Origin: Synura sp. LO234KE
Lineage: Eukaryota; Sar; Synurophyceae; Synurales; Mallomonadaceae
DNA length: 37,803 bases
Assembly (NCBI GenBank): GCA_015143735.1
Contig: VKHC01000007.1
Span: forward strand, 1-37,803
Reading direction: 5' to 3'
Position numbers and translations under genes: made by a program. Below the pieces are notes generated by a model. That model was given only the letters and a program-made list of their open reading frames with translations, was not told where the DNA came from and did not search any database. Below, piece after piece: positions 9,694 through 20,219 of this stretch. How positions within the stretch are numbered: position 1 is the stretch's first letter; every line of letters begins with the position of its first letter.

Positions 9694-12512
9694 ATGTTGT
9701 TAATACAGTTAATACCTGTAATTCTGCAATTGATTCAATATGACAACGTGATTGCAGCCGCAGATCAATCTTTTATTTATATTGGCGCTGTCGCTCCCAG
9801 AATCAACTCGTCGGGATGCTTTTATCGTGAAGGAATCGAGGACTTGGCGGCAATATTAATGGCTATTCAAGAAATCAATCCTAGAACAGACCTGTTACCC
9901 AATGTGACGCTACGAGTTTCCGTCCAATCTGATTCCTATGATGTTGCTAAAGCTTTCGCGTATGCGGACTATTTGGCTAATAAGGCTTTCGGTGGAGCTG
10001 GAGTTCGAGCTGTTGTAGGTCCATTCTATGAAACGTCTGCCGCAGTCACTGCCCAATATGTTAGCTCAAGTTCAATCAACTTACCAGAAATAAGCTACAA
10101 GGCGTCGATGCCAGATCTTGGGAACAATTTAATATACCCGAATATATTTCGGACAAGCTCGTCTGCCACTTTGGAAAGTGTAACTATATCAAATCTTATT
10201 AGCTACTACGGATGGAAAAGTGTGATTTTACTCTATTCCGCTGATTCTTATGGGACCTATTTGAGTAATGAATTTGTTGTCAACTTTAACGGGACAATTT
10301 TGAATAAATATTCGTTGTGGCCCGGGCTTACAGATTACAGACAATATTTGCGGGCTGCAGCGGGAACACCAGGAATCTTAACCATATTTGTTATTATGAT
10401 GAGTGCATCAGCGGATGCCGGTGTGCTAATATCTCAAGGTTACGAAGTAGGTTTGTTCAAGGAAGGCGTTCAAATCATCGGAAGCGCTACTTTAGCTTCG
10501 TCGAAAGTGTGGCTGTCTCTCAAATCTTCAGTTAATATCTCGAGGATTATGAAAGGAGTATTAGCAATCAGTCCATCAACCGACCGCGTGGGTAATCCCG
10601 TATACGAAGGCTTCGTGAAAAAATGGCGGTTACAAAAATCTACAGTAGGAGGTAACGGATGTGACTTAGCGCTCGATGATGATGGAGGATATCTATATCA
10701 AGATCGATTATCGCCGAGCCAGCCATACATCTGCACGGGATTGAATTTTTCCGCTTATTCGAAGTCGGGTATCGAGATTCATGACAGTGCGCTAGACGCC
10801 TACGACGCTGTATACGCCTTAGCATACGCCCTCAACACCATACACCTCACTGGTTCCACTACCTATACAGCCGCTAAAATTCTAAACGCGTTACTGTACA
10901 ACACCTCGTTTCTCGGCGCCTCCGGATATTTAAACTTCAAAACCGTTGGGATTGGTTCAGAGACGTATGGTGTAGGGGATCGTCTGCGAGGTATAACCTA
11001 CAGTATACTTAACTTCAATCCCGATTACTATCAGATGGGAGACGAGAGCAATAACGGTCTGAGCAGTGCGTACAGAGTACTATTTCAGTTCTCGGATGGG
11101 TTGAAGGTTCCCTGCGACCCAAAGGTAACAGTGAATTGTGCATCTACAGTCGTATTCAATACGGCGGATAACACGCCCCCGATCGATTTCAAAATAATTA
11201 TTGAAGTTCAGCTGAATGAGACAGTGCGGACTGTGACGAGAGTGTTCTGTGGACTGTGCTTCCTCTTCGTACTGTTCTGTGCATTCACTGTGAGCTTATT
11301 CCATGACCATAAGCTCATCAAAGCGGCTCAACCTGGTATGCTAGGCATCGTATTGCTCGGCATACTCCTGGGGATTGTAAAAATCATAGTAGCGACCCTT
11401 GATGTAACGGATGGGGTATGCATAGCGGGGGTATGGCTGGGGCACCTGTCTTACGTCTTGGTATTCGGTACCCTGATTCTCAAGACGTGGAGGGTGCACA
11501 AGGTGGTAAACAGCGGCATGAAGAAAGTGAGAATCACTCAAGAGATGCTCAACCTCATGATGGCGACCCTGCTCTTCGCCTTCTGTTGTTTACTAGTCAT
11601 TCACACTGTGGTAGCCAACCCTCACCGCGGCCACGAAGACAGAGAAGGAAATACGGAGATTTCCCGTCTAATCAAGTGTACTGTGGATGAGCCGGGGCTC
11701 AGCGACCTTCTCTTCGCCGTCGAGGGAGCGATGCTGCTATACGCGGCCAAGCTGTGTTGGGCCAGTAAGAATGTGCCCCAGGCCGTAAACGACTCGTCCT
11801 ACGTCGCAATCGGTAAGCAACTTCCGTTCCATACTTCGTACTCGTACCAGTGCTGAGACGATTCCTTCCAGTCCACCAAGCTCATTCTATACAATTACTA
11901 ACGCTTATTTCCCTGTGTACGTGCGTTCATCCAGCCACCTACGTCTGCGCCTTCGCTTGCGCCGTTACCTTCCCCATCGTGTACCTGTCCATCGACCCCA
12001 CCCCACAGAACCTGACGATCGCCATGATCTGCGGGTTCATCGTCGCCTGTGTGGGCTGCATCTGCATACTGTACGTCCCTAAAGTTTACTTGATATTGAC
12101 CGGACACGACGTGAACGAGCAGTTGGAGATCGTTCGAAGTGGAGTGTCGGGCAGCGGACATATATCCGCGGCACAAATATTTCGCAATAAGTTGTCGTCC
12201 CACTCCCGTGGTTCGAGGGAGCAGCGGACGTCCTTTGCTGCGGGCGCGTCCAGTGTGTCTCCCCACCCCCGGGGGCACCTTGGTGGAACGTCACCTGGAG
12301 GAAGTGGAAAGGCGCGGGGGAGGCTCTTTTCAAGCTTTGGCAGCAGTGGGAATGTGAGCATGTTTAGCCGCAGTCGCCGAGGCACAATGAAGAACAACGA
12401 ATGGAGGGTAGAGCCGATCATTCCCGAGGCTCCCGCTCTGCCGGCTATTCCCGCCGTGTCGGATAATCTGATCCCATCTAGTGCAGTGCTGGAACACAAG
12501 AATCGGGATTGA
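9694..12512 (+). CDS. Class C G-protein-coupled receptor, GABA-B-like
   Basis: Two exons, 9694-11812 and 11935-12512, join in phase 1 over a 122-bp intron and give 898 aa. The ATG at 9694 starts a signal peptide (MLLIQLIPVILQLI). Residues ~25-500 form a Venus-flytrap ligand-binding domain (ANF-receptor/PBP1 fold), with YGWKSVILLYSADSYG typical of the lobe hinge. Seven hydrophobic helices lie near 514-536, 549-568, 576-598, 622-641, 671-689, 707-726 and 734-752. KTWRVHKV after TM3 and YVPK at the end of TM7 (753-756) are hallmarks of GABA-B-like class C receptors. The ~140-residue tail is rich in Ser, Gly and Arg, likely cytosolic and regulated. The receptor should sit in the plasma membrane; the ligand cannot be told from sequence. 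If the intron is retained, the frame ends at 11856, before TM6. Confidence 0.92.
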
Positions 12513-13279
12513 AAGTCGACTTGTTTACTTTACTTTACCGCTCGAGTAGATCGAACCTGTCCCATGTGCTGATGTTTTCGATGTCCCTGTCGGGGGACTT
12601 TTGTGTTTATTCTACGGGGACAGTCTCAAAATCGGGCTCCATTTAAAATTATCTCTTTTTGGTAATTTAGTAGGTCATGCTTGATACAATTAGACGGGAA
12701 GGCGGTGAGCGACGTGCAACAAGATCACAGTCGAGTTTTCTCGATATGGTTCAAATAATAAATATTGTATGGGCTCCAACAAGCGGTTTCGGTTCGAGTG
12801 CTGACGGATTGCTGGGCGGTAGATTTAATAGTGGGCGAAATTTGGATGTTCTCCGTTCGTGCATAGTGGTGATGGTGCTAGTTAGGAGAAGCGTAGTAAT
12901 CACCTTCGTGATTGCATCATGCATAAATTTTGAATACTAATTAAATGTGACTGCATAATTCACGAATACTTCCTCCTTGCCTCCTTTCCAAGCGGTTGCT
13001 TGATAATGTTGTGTCTAATTCAATTTCTCTCGAACTGTCGCCCTGTCGGACTTCTCCGAGACACGTGGACTCGGCGAGACCTTTTCACGGGCACCCCTCT
13101 CCTGGTTCCCCTCGAATTCCAAATACCACAGGCATATCGTCTTATTCAAGCTCAACGCTCCCGGGATGTCAACCGACTCCTTCGGGCTGACCCCCCTATT
13201 TGGGAAGACACCACCCTCCACCAATGCTAAGTATATCTTTTGAAAAAAAAACTCCACCGCCCAATAGACCCTAAAGTGC
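12513..13279. other. Intergenic, no gene seen
   Basis: Sequence downstream of the GPCR stop. Short frames at 12677-12940 and 13000-13230 show no family features. The right part may already belong to the retroelement remnant that follows. Confidence 0.35.
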
Positions 13280-14292
13280 TCAATACGAGAAACTTCTTCA
13301 CGAAGACCATTACTGGTGGACTGCCTCTTGGGCACAATCAGTGCAAGGATGCCCGCACCAACGAGAGCAGCAGGACCCAGCTCCTGACGCACATGTACGC
13401 TTCGCTGCTTCGCTGACCGCACTTCGGAGGACCACACTTACGACCACGTGTTTCGCCTGTGCCCACATCCTCTCCTCGTTTAAGTACGACAGGCCTCGGA
13501 CGCGGCTTTGGCGCAGTACTCCCTGAACTCTGACCTTGAACAACGTTGGATCCCCCATGTCATTGAGTGTTGTTAGTTCCTCGCTCTCCAGATGGTCACG
13601 GGGTTCGCTTAGGGATCTGAAGCTCCACCCAACTCGAACACCTCTCCACGTCTTTACTGCCCACGGATTCCTTGGCCACTATCGACGCATTTCTGACCAC
13701 ATTTAGTCGTCAGCTTACCTCCAGCATTGACGGGATATGGGAAATGCGGAAACAGTTTAAATATTTAGAATCAGTGGTCGCCCTCCCCTCCTCTGACCGC
13801 GGCCTCTTCAGTACTTTCAGCGGAAATTCAAGCCCTATCATCTTCGGCCGGTATCGGAACCTAAGCTCGTCTACGGCGTATGGCTAGGGCGCGTACCAGC
13901 GGTATACGCTACCTGGAAGGAAGCCCAGCTCCAGACCTTTGGTGTCCCAAACGACGTCAAGAGCGATTTAAAACGTGACAGAAGGCAGAGAGCTTTGTCC
14001 AGTCGGTAGTGTCTTTGGGTCAACCCACGCTCTCAACTCCAACTGCCACCTTGTCCGAGGCTCGGCGTCCAAGGCGCTGGGCGCCGCGGGTTGGGGAGTA
14101 CACGTCTATGGCCATCGTGCTGATTCGTCTGTCGATCTATGGGGTCCCGTCATGTCGGACCCGACAAATAAGGCGTGGGTGAGCGCCTCGCGGCCCACCA
14201 ACAACACGGGCGCGCTTTCTGCCATGCATTACAATGAATCCATTCCTCCATACTTCCCGGCTCCACCTCTCGACGAAGTTTCAACATCCTAA
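13280..14292 (+). mobile_element. Degenerate retroelement remnant with decayed RNase H
   Basis: At about 13420-13480 a frame gives TYDHVFRLCPHPLL, like the Cys/His segment often found after the reverse transcriptase of retroelements. A stop and frame breaks follow. At 14050-14240 a frame reads LVRGSASKALGAAGWGVHVY, then DLWGPV and SRPTNNTGALSAMHY, which matches the RNase H domain of non-LTR-type elements. Compared with the second copy near 22740, the first catalytic Asp (IDGSAS) is now Arg (VRGSAS) and the catalytic Glu (NNTDEIS) is lost (NNTGALS). The fragment cannot be active. The element class is inferred, as no intact reverse transcriptase was found. Confidence 0.6.
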
Positions 14293-14866
14293 CTGACAGG
14301 GAGGTTTGTGTTCGCTTTATTCGCAAACAATGCAGTCAAAGGACTCTGGAACAAGGACCTTAACCAACCAATATCGCCGGGGACTTGCCTTGTTGGCTGA
14401 ACGCTGCGACAATGTTTCCATCGGCTGAATGAATGCTCACTCCACCGCGACGACCCATGAAGCACTTGGCAACGCTGCTGCTGACTGATTAACCACTCCG
14501 GATCGTTCCATCAGTTGACCCACCCGCTTTCACCCCGGGTCCGTGCGCCCCTCCCTTCTCAATCCTAGAGCGGTCTTGTCCGTGTACCTTGTCGCCGACG
14601 CCACTCTAGGTCGCGCCGAGACCCCCGTACCTCGCCGGTATATATAGCCCATCTGTCGGCAGCGCAGCGGTTGGTTCTCTATCGGTTAACTGGTTTCTAT
14701 TGCAATCGGGTCCTCTGGCCCCAGTCTCCTCCACTTCCGGCGGGAGCGGGGGACATAGTTGGTGACTAAGTAGATTCTTCGATTGCGTTTACTTGTTGGA
14801 TCTCTTCACTCGGTAACGGGACTTGCCTGTTGGTTCCTGGAGAGTAGCTACTAGAGTTAGGTAGTG

Positions 14867-15184
14867 ATGCGGGGTGTTCTCTCATTCTGGTCTGTTTTTG
14901 TTTCAGTCCTTAAAGAGTTTATGGTGAAAAAACCGAGAATCATCGAGAAACGACGAGATCGTTCCGGGATGATGCGAGGGGACATATATAAACGAAGTTT
15001 GTCAAAAAGTTATTTGAGCCAAATCGATTCGCTAGGTGAGGAGCATTCGTCCTGGGAAATCATACGTTCGTACGGTTTACCGGAAAATTTAAAACCCACA
15101 GTTGATTTTTCGTACGTCCCAAATGATGAAACTTTTATTATTTCAATTCTGGGTCAGATAACCTCCAGAAATTTTGGAGATTAA
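14867..15184 (+). CDS. Hypothetical 105-aa protein
   Basis: An open frame starts at the ATG at 14867 and stops at 15184. The first 18 residues (MRGVLSFWSVFVSVLKEF) are hydrophobic and could be a signal peptide, but a strong splice-acceptor-like tract (TTTTTGTTTCAG) ends at about 14906, so the true start may be a spliced exon or the ATG at 14921. The rest is basic, then mixed (SSWEIIRSYGLPENLKPTVD). I do not recognise the family. It sits between retroelement debris and a tandem repeat and may be a gene fragment. Confidence 0.35.
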   Translation: MRGVLSFWSVFVSVLKEFMVKKPRIIEKRRDRSGMMRGDIYKRSLSKSYLSQIDSLGEEHSSWEIIRSYGLPENLKPTVDFSYVPNDETFIISILGQITSRNFGD

Positions 15185-15356
15185 TTGTGGTAATTGGTCC
15201 AACCATTTTCTTTAAGATAAAAAGTGAAGTGCTAGGATGCTGGATGTGCGCACCTCTGGTGTTGTGTAGAGCCATCACGCACCGGCGGAGGCCCTGCCAA
15301 AGTATCTGTCTCAACCTCTGCCTCCATGCGCAGATTATCATCCAGATAAACCTTCC

Positions 15357-15440
15357 CTTGATCGGATTATCTGTCTCCTTGGAGAGTTTATGCCCACCCT
15401 TGATGAGATTATGTCCATGTTTGATCAGTTTATCTACAAG
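15357..15440 (+). repeat. Four 21-bp tandem repeats coding heptads
   Basis: Units at 15357-15377, 15378-15398, 15399-15419 and 15420-15440 share the pattern (C/T)TTGATnnnnTTATnnnnnn. In the plus frame open from 15268 to the TGA at 15471-15473, they read as heptads: LDRIICL, LGEFMPT, LDEIMSM, FDQFIYK. Hydrophobic residues sit at regular positions, as in a coiled coil. It may be an exon of a larger gene or an element-encoded fragment; no flanking exon could be joined with confidence. Confidence 0.55.
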
Positions 15441-15473
15441 GAAACCGAGGAGCGGCACTGGTTTATTTGTTGA

Positions 15474-16310
15474 AGAAAAGCCAGTCAAAATATGCAAAGT
15501 TGTACCCGATTATGTTCACCTTTTTTTACCAGCTAATTTTCTTTGTAACTGGGGAACAAACATTTTGTGCTTTTAGCAAAACAAAGTGATAGCATGACGG
15601 TTACACCGGTAGTAGTGAGTAGTAGCTATCACGAGGAACCATATGAATAAATTCATACTATGGAATCAATCCATCATGGTAGCTAGCTATACTACTCGTC
15701 TTATTACGACTAGTAGTTGAAAAAATGAATATTCAGAACCACTGCCCATCGCGGATCCTGTCGTGACTGCCAGTACCACCACCAAAAAACACCATCTAGG
15801 TCCTCTCTAACAAGCAACTACTCGGCTTCTGAGGAATATTACTTGCGCCTCCTCACCAGACGAATTCGCCGCCGCCTTCCTTAACGCCTGCTTAAAATCT
15901 CTGTTATCTACCCTGGACACCGTTAAAAAACCAAATTAGTTACGGTGAGAAGGGACTCGAGAGGAGTTTTCCTGAAGGCCTTTGCTGGTGAGGAACCACC
16001 CGCTAGCTCTCCTCACCTACGCTGGGGGGCTTACCTGGTGCCCCACCAGAGATGCGGTACATACTGCCCCTGCGGTATCTCCTACACCCCAGAGTAGAGA
16101 CTCTCGACTTAATTTCTTCAAATCAAAGGATAAAATAAATTATTTGGACCGGTTACTACATCATATCGCTGCGTAAAGATATCAGAATATGAAAACTGGA
16201 TGCAGTACATCTTCTTATCAACATGTGTGGCACACACAAGCACATGATACGCCAATCCCATCCTTACCCATACATACAGGACACATGTACACCTCTGCCC
16301 AACCCTATAT
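15474..16310. other. Intergenic, no gene seen
   Basis: No supported coding region. The stretch 15605-15720 contains imperfect inverted matches (GAGTAGTAGCTA near 15617 and GTAGCTAGCTATACTACTC near 15680), which may be a decayed mobile-element end. Fragments at 15840-16130 have short open frames but no recognisable domain. Confidence 0.3.
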
Positions 16311-18871
16311 CTATTTGCTCTTAGGCTCCTGCTTGTTTATAGACTTTGGGACAGACCGGCCAGCAGTCGCGGTCCCCGTGCTCGCCGCAGAACTGATCGG
16401 AACCACCTCGGTGGTCGCGGCCTCTCCCGCGTCCTCATAACCGCCTTTCACTGCGGGAGAGAAGCGCTCGATATTATCCTCCGTATCATCAGCCACACTG
16501 TCCAACACAATTTCGATGACCTTTCGCCTCGCGTCGTTCTCCGGAAGCTTCAGTGAGCTGGGAGGCAGGATGGGAGCCAGACGGGTGGCTTGACCAGATC
16601 CCATCTTTTCGTTGAATATGCGGAAGTCTCCTTCTTGTTCGGGAGTAGTAAACGCCCCGTATTTCTCCTCCCAGGAGTAACGGGTGTACCTGTAGGTTTA
16701 GGTGTACATGGGCACACAATCCCTTAGTCAAGGATACGAAGGCAAGGACACACATACGCACAGACACCGACGAAGGCACATATAGATACTCGGACACAAA
16801 CACATAATGACACGGACACGGACACGAGAAGGTTAAGAACTTCACTGCGAAATATGGAGGTACAAGGGTGACCTCACGCATGACATATTTATATTTTAAT
16901 TCCCTATCATAAAAGTCCTGATTCGAGTGCATACTTGTCCACACGTAAAGCGATTCACATGACAAACTGCAGATTTATCACGAGCCCTCCTTGACAAGGC
17001 GGACGGTCGTCCGGACGTACTTGTATGATATTCCCGCCGCGGTGAGCTCGTCGAGGACCCGCATATTCTCAGCCCTGTGACTCACGGGCAGCAGGTCCAG
17101 ATCCTCGACTTCCTCCCGCAGCAAGTCCTCCGGATCCATGAAGTGAATCTAAGAGAAGCATACACACGGTACGTTGGGAGAAGGGATAAAGGAGGAAGAG
17201 GCCGTGTGGGATCGGTACGGATGTGTCGTTTGTAAGCGAGTGAAACTGGGCATTGAGATCGTTTCAATCTCATGAGACCTCAGTCAAACAGTTACTCAAT
17301 AACCTCTGGGCGATGGGGCTGCAGAGTACTTCCGATGGTATACCCGTGAGACAATCGCGCAATTAGATTGCGTATATCGTCGAACAAGGGCCGCACGAAC
17401 ACCTCACCCACCCACCTTCTCCAACTCCGTCTTAGAAGCGAAGTTCTTGGGCATAGCGTGGTGGAGCCCGTCCACGTCCTGTATGTTGATGGGCGCGAGG
17501 AGCTATTTGCAAAAGATGGTGCAGCAGGTGATAGGGTTAAATATAAGTGGTCATCAAAGCCGGCCTAGCGCATAGGTATAGAGTCGTGCAGTGTACTGGT
17601 AGAGGGGGAAGGTTATAGACACTCAGACGATTCGAACTTATTCTCGTTATTCTATGGATCTGATTCGCCTTGTATTGAAACACATTCCCTTTCCAACGTG
17701 AGCGCCGCACCTGATGCTTATAAACCTTCTTGGCGAAGATCGGGTCTCCAGAGAGGTATCTCAGGCCCTCCGCCATTCCTAATGCTGTGAACACTATAAA
17801 AGTGCCTACTGCTTCACTCATCAAACGACTTGCTACGCCCCCACCGTCGTCGCTCTGAGAAGAAGATTCTGCTTCTGATTTCTGCTTCCGGGTCTTCGCG
17901 ATGTCAACTGGAAACAGATGAGCGTAACGGTGCACACGTTTGTCCTCTTGTTCGCTATGGTAAGTTATGCTGCTATTAACGTATTGGAGGTTCTTCGCCT
18001 TTAATGGTGTGGAATCATATCCTAGGTATATATGGGGGGTAGAGAGGTCCCATGTCAATTCATCCCTGTCTTCGAAAATTGCCTCAAAGTATGTCCACGC
18101 GGATAGAGCGTTCAGTGCTTGTAGTGGTTCAGTTTCAAATAAATCCTTTAAATCTTTTGTGGAATTCGCACGGACACCAACAATTTGAGAGGTTGGAGTA
18201 ACACTATTATTGCATAAAACTGTGTAATCAAAATTTACTCTTGCGGCCGCGTTAGGCAACAACGCGCTTCGCCTTACCCATTGCATATGATGGATCCATC
18301 CAGTTCTTCGTATGGCTTCTCCCTCTGGTAACTTGACATTTCCTATCGCAATATATTGTTTAGTGAAAGGATCGGCCTCCTTCACATAATCTTTCGTAGG
18401 CGAATCTGCTTTTAATGGATTGTCCTCGTATCTATCGTCGAATCGTTTTCTACCGATCTTTCTTTCCAAAGCGTTTCTCCTCTCTCTCCACGATATTAAA
18501 TTTTCCTCCGAGGGTGTTGTATCATTAGAACTCGAGGAGAGAATTTCATCACTTTCATCGAAGTTGGATTCGTCTTCAGCATCGTCATCAAATTCGTCGA
18601 GGTCGATGTCATCGTCATCTTCATCATCCTCATCATCGTTATCATCATCAATATCGTCAATATCATCAAAATAATCCTCTTCTTCGCTGTAGTCCGAATC
18701 CACACCTCGTAAATTAAAAAAATCTCTACGGCTAATAATCGTGATTAATTTGGTTGGTGACTTAGTGCTTTTCAAAATTCGAACATGAAATCTATCAAAC
18801 GACTTAAAGCATTTACCAAGGAAAGAAATCCCTAAGACTATTAGTGAGAAATGAATAAATTTGATCACCAT
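16311..18871 (-). CDS. Acidic protein with N-terminal targeting signal; weak YCII-like region
   Basis: Four exons, 18871-17711, 17478-17416, 17148-17021 and 16689-16311, join with phases 0, 0 and 2 to give 576 aa. Residues 1-20 (MVIKFIHFSLIVLGISFLGK) are a signal peptide or anchor. They are followed by CFKSFDRFHVRILKSTK, a basic segment that could be a transit peptide. Residues 58-109 are almost all Asp/Glu. The segment around 168-275, with QIVGVRANSTKDLKDLFETE, weakly resembles YCII-type domains; this is a guess. A hydrophobic helix lies at 347-372. The C-terminal 130 residues start YTRYSWEEKYGAF and end in a Ser/Ala/Thr-rich tail. The frame is open to an ATG at 18949, but 18871 gives the better signal. 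Function unknown. Overall coding character is strong (long frame, clean splicing). Confidence 0.65.
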
Positions 18872-18936
18872 AACTTTTTGATCGCACAAAACTAATGCAA
18901 ATTGACCGAGCGCAAAAATGTTTTGTTTTGTGTGAT

Positions 18937-18982
18937 CACTCATGTACAAGGTTTCAATACACTCATGTACAAGGTTTCAATA
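18937..18982. repeat. 23-bp tandem duplication
   Basis: CACTCATGTACAAGGTTTCA plus ATA is repeated twice in direct contact (18937-18959 and 18960-18982). It lies just upstream of the start codon chosen for the acidic-protein gene, so in its 5' leader or promoter. The perfect identity suggests a recent slippage duplication. Confidence 0.8.
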
Positions 18983-19126
18983 GCGTTGTAGAATCGTCAT
19001 TTACTTTTTACTTCCGCATAACCGCTTCCAATTGTGAACGTAGTATGATTATCGATTGGGGATTTAAGATATTTTCTTAAGTTTAACAGGCTCGATATAT
19101 GTAATCCAGTAATCCTTCCTGTACGC

Positions 19127-19381
19127 TAAAATGACCGCTTGAGCCTGCGGGTATCTTGATCTGCATACCCGCAATAGAACAAAGCCACTTGTGCAGATAA
19201 GTTCGAGTCGAGCGAGGAGATTTCCGATAAAATCACGTAGTAGAATTGATATTTTATTAATTCCTCTGGATCAACGCGTGCACTTGTGAACAATGTCCTC
19301 TTTCGACTTGACCTAATCTGCATAAGCGGTTTTGTTTATTGCGGGTGCAGCTCAAGATACCCGCAGGCGTAAGGTCATTTA
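19127..19381. mobile_element. MITE-like element with long terminal inverted repeats
   Basis: The left end, AAATGACCGCTTGAGCCTGC from 19129, is matched in reverse complement by the right end (GCAGGCGTAAGGTCATT, to 19379). Pairing runs inward through GCGGGTATCTTGA, CCCGCAATA and TGCAGAT for about 90 bp on each side. TA flanks both ends (19127-19128 and 19380-19381), as for Tc1/mariner-type insertions. There is no coding capacity. The right terminus has one A fewer than the left, so the exact ends are uncertain by a base. Confidence 0.75.
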
Positions 19382-20219
19382 GTGGACAGCACTACGTTAA
19401 TCGAGACAGTGACAGTAAAGAAAAAATGTGATAGCTGATCTATTGCGCGATAGCAGAAACATAGCGAGCCATCCCCTATCGACAATCGAAGTAAACACCG
19501 CAGTCGTTTTGGCGAGGGAGACGGTCGATAGGCATTACGCGTGATGAAATCTTAAGGACTTGGTTTAGAATTATGTGATGAAATGATTGTTGGTGGATGC
19601 TGGAATATGCGTAATAAGGACGAGTTGATGGTTATGGTTTGGACTGTTGAATTTTCGATGGCTCATATTTTACGATGGGGGACTAAGAACGATTTTATTC
19701 AAGTACTGGTATTTTGGGGGCTAATTTGACAAATGTTGATTTCTGAATATCTTATCGTCAGCTTGGTTGCGTGAGAACGGGAGTGTCGTCGGTGCAATAA
19801 TGTCCACCAGCTATAATAGCAAAATCTTAACCGAACCCTGAACATATCCGGTTCTACATCAAGCAAGCTCTTAGTATAATATAAGAGAAGTAGCACCATG
19901 TCGATGTTCTCCTAGTGAATTGATTTACAATCCTCCAAAGTACAACCACCGATGTTGCTTCTTTGATTTGTAAAGCAGCACGAGGAGCAACCGAGAGGCC
20001 CGCCTTTAAGCCAGCACCGATGCAATCCTTAGATTGCTTGCTACGAGGAACTGTCCCTTACCTAGTAGCTAGAAATTCTTGTTGTTAGTAGTAGTAAGCA
20101 AAAAGCAAGAAGTAAGAAGCAACTGATAGCATCATTCTACCATGGTACTATTTGGTTTCTGAGAACCCCTCATGACGATTCTCCTCGTTCTATTCAAGAA
20201 TGTCTTCGTCTCTCCCTGC
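19382..20219. other. Intergenic, no gene seen
   Basis: No supported coding region or RNA gene. Only short frames without family features occur on both strands. Confidence 0.35.

Noticed and set aside
12086-12499. 137-aa and other minus-strand frames
   Set aside because: Shadows of the GPCR tail exon, which has the conserved TM6/TM7 coding on the plus strand.
15138-15497. 119-aa minus-strand frame with LIKHGHNLIKGGHKL-like repetition
   Set aside because: It is the antisense of the 21-bp tandem repeat. The plus frame gives better heptads, and neither is certain to be coding.
18420-18674. Serine-rich plus-strand frame
   Set aside because: Antisense of the Asp/Glu tract of the acidic protein; simple-sequence shadow.
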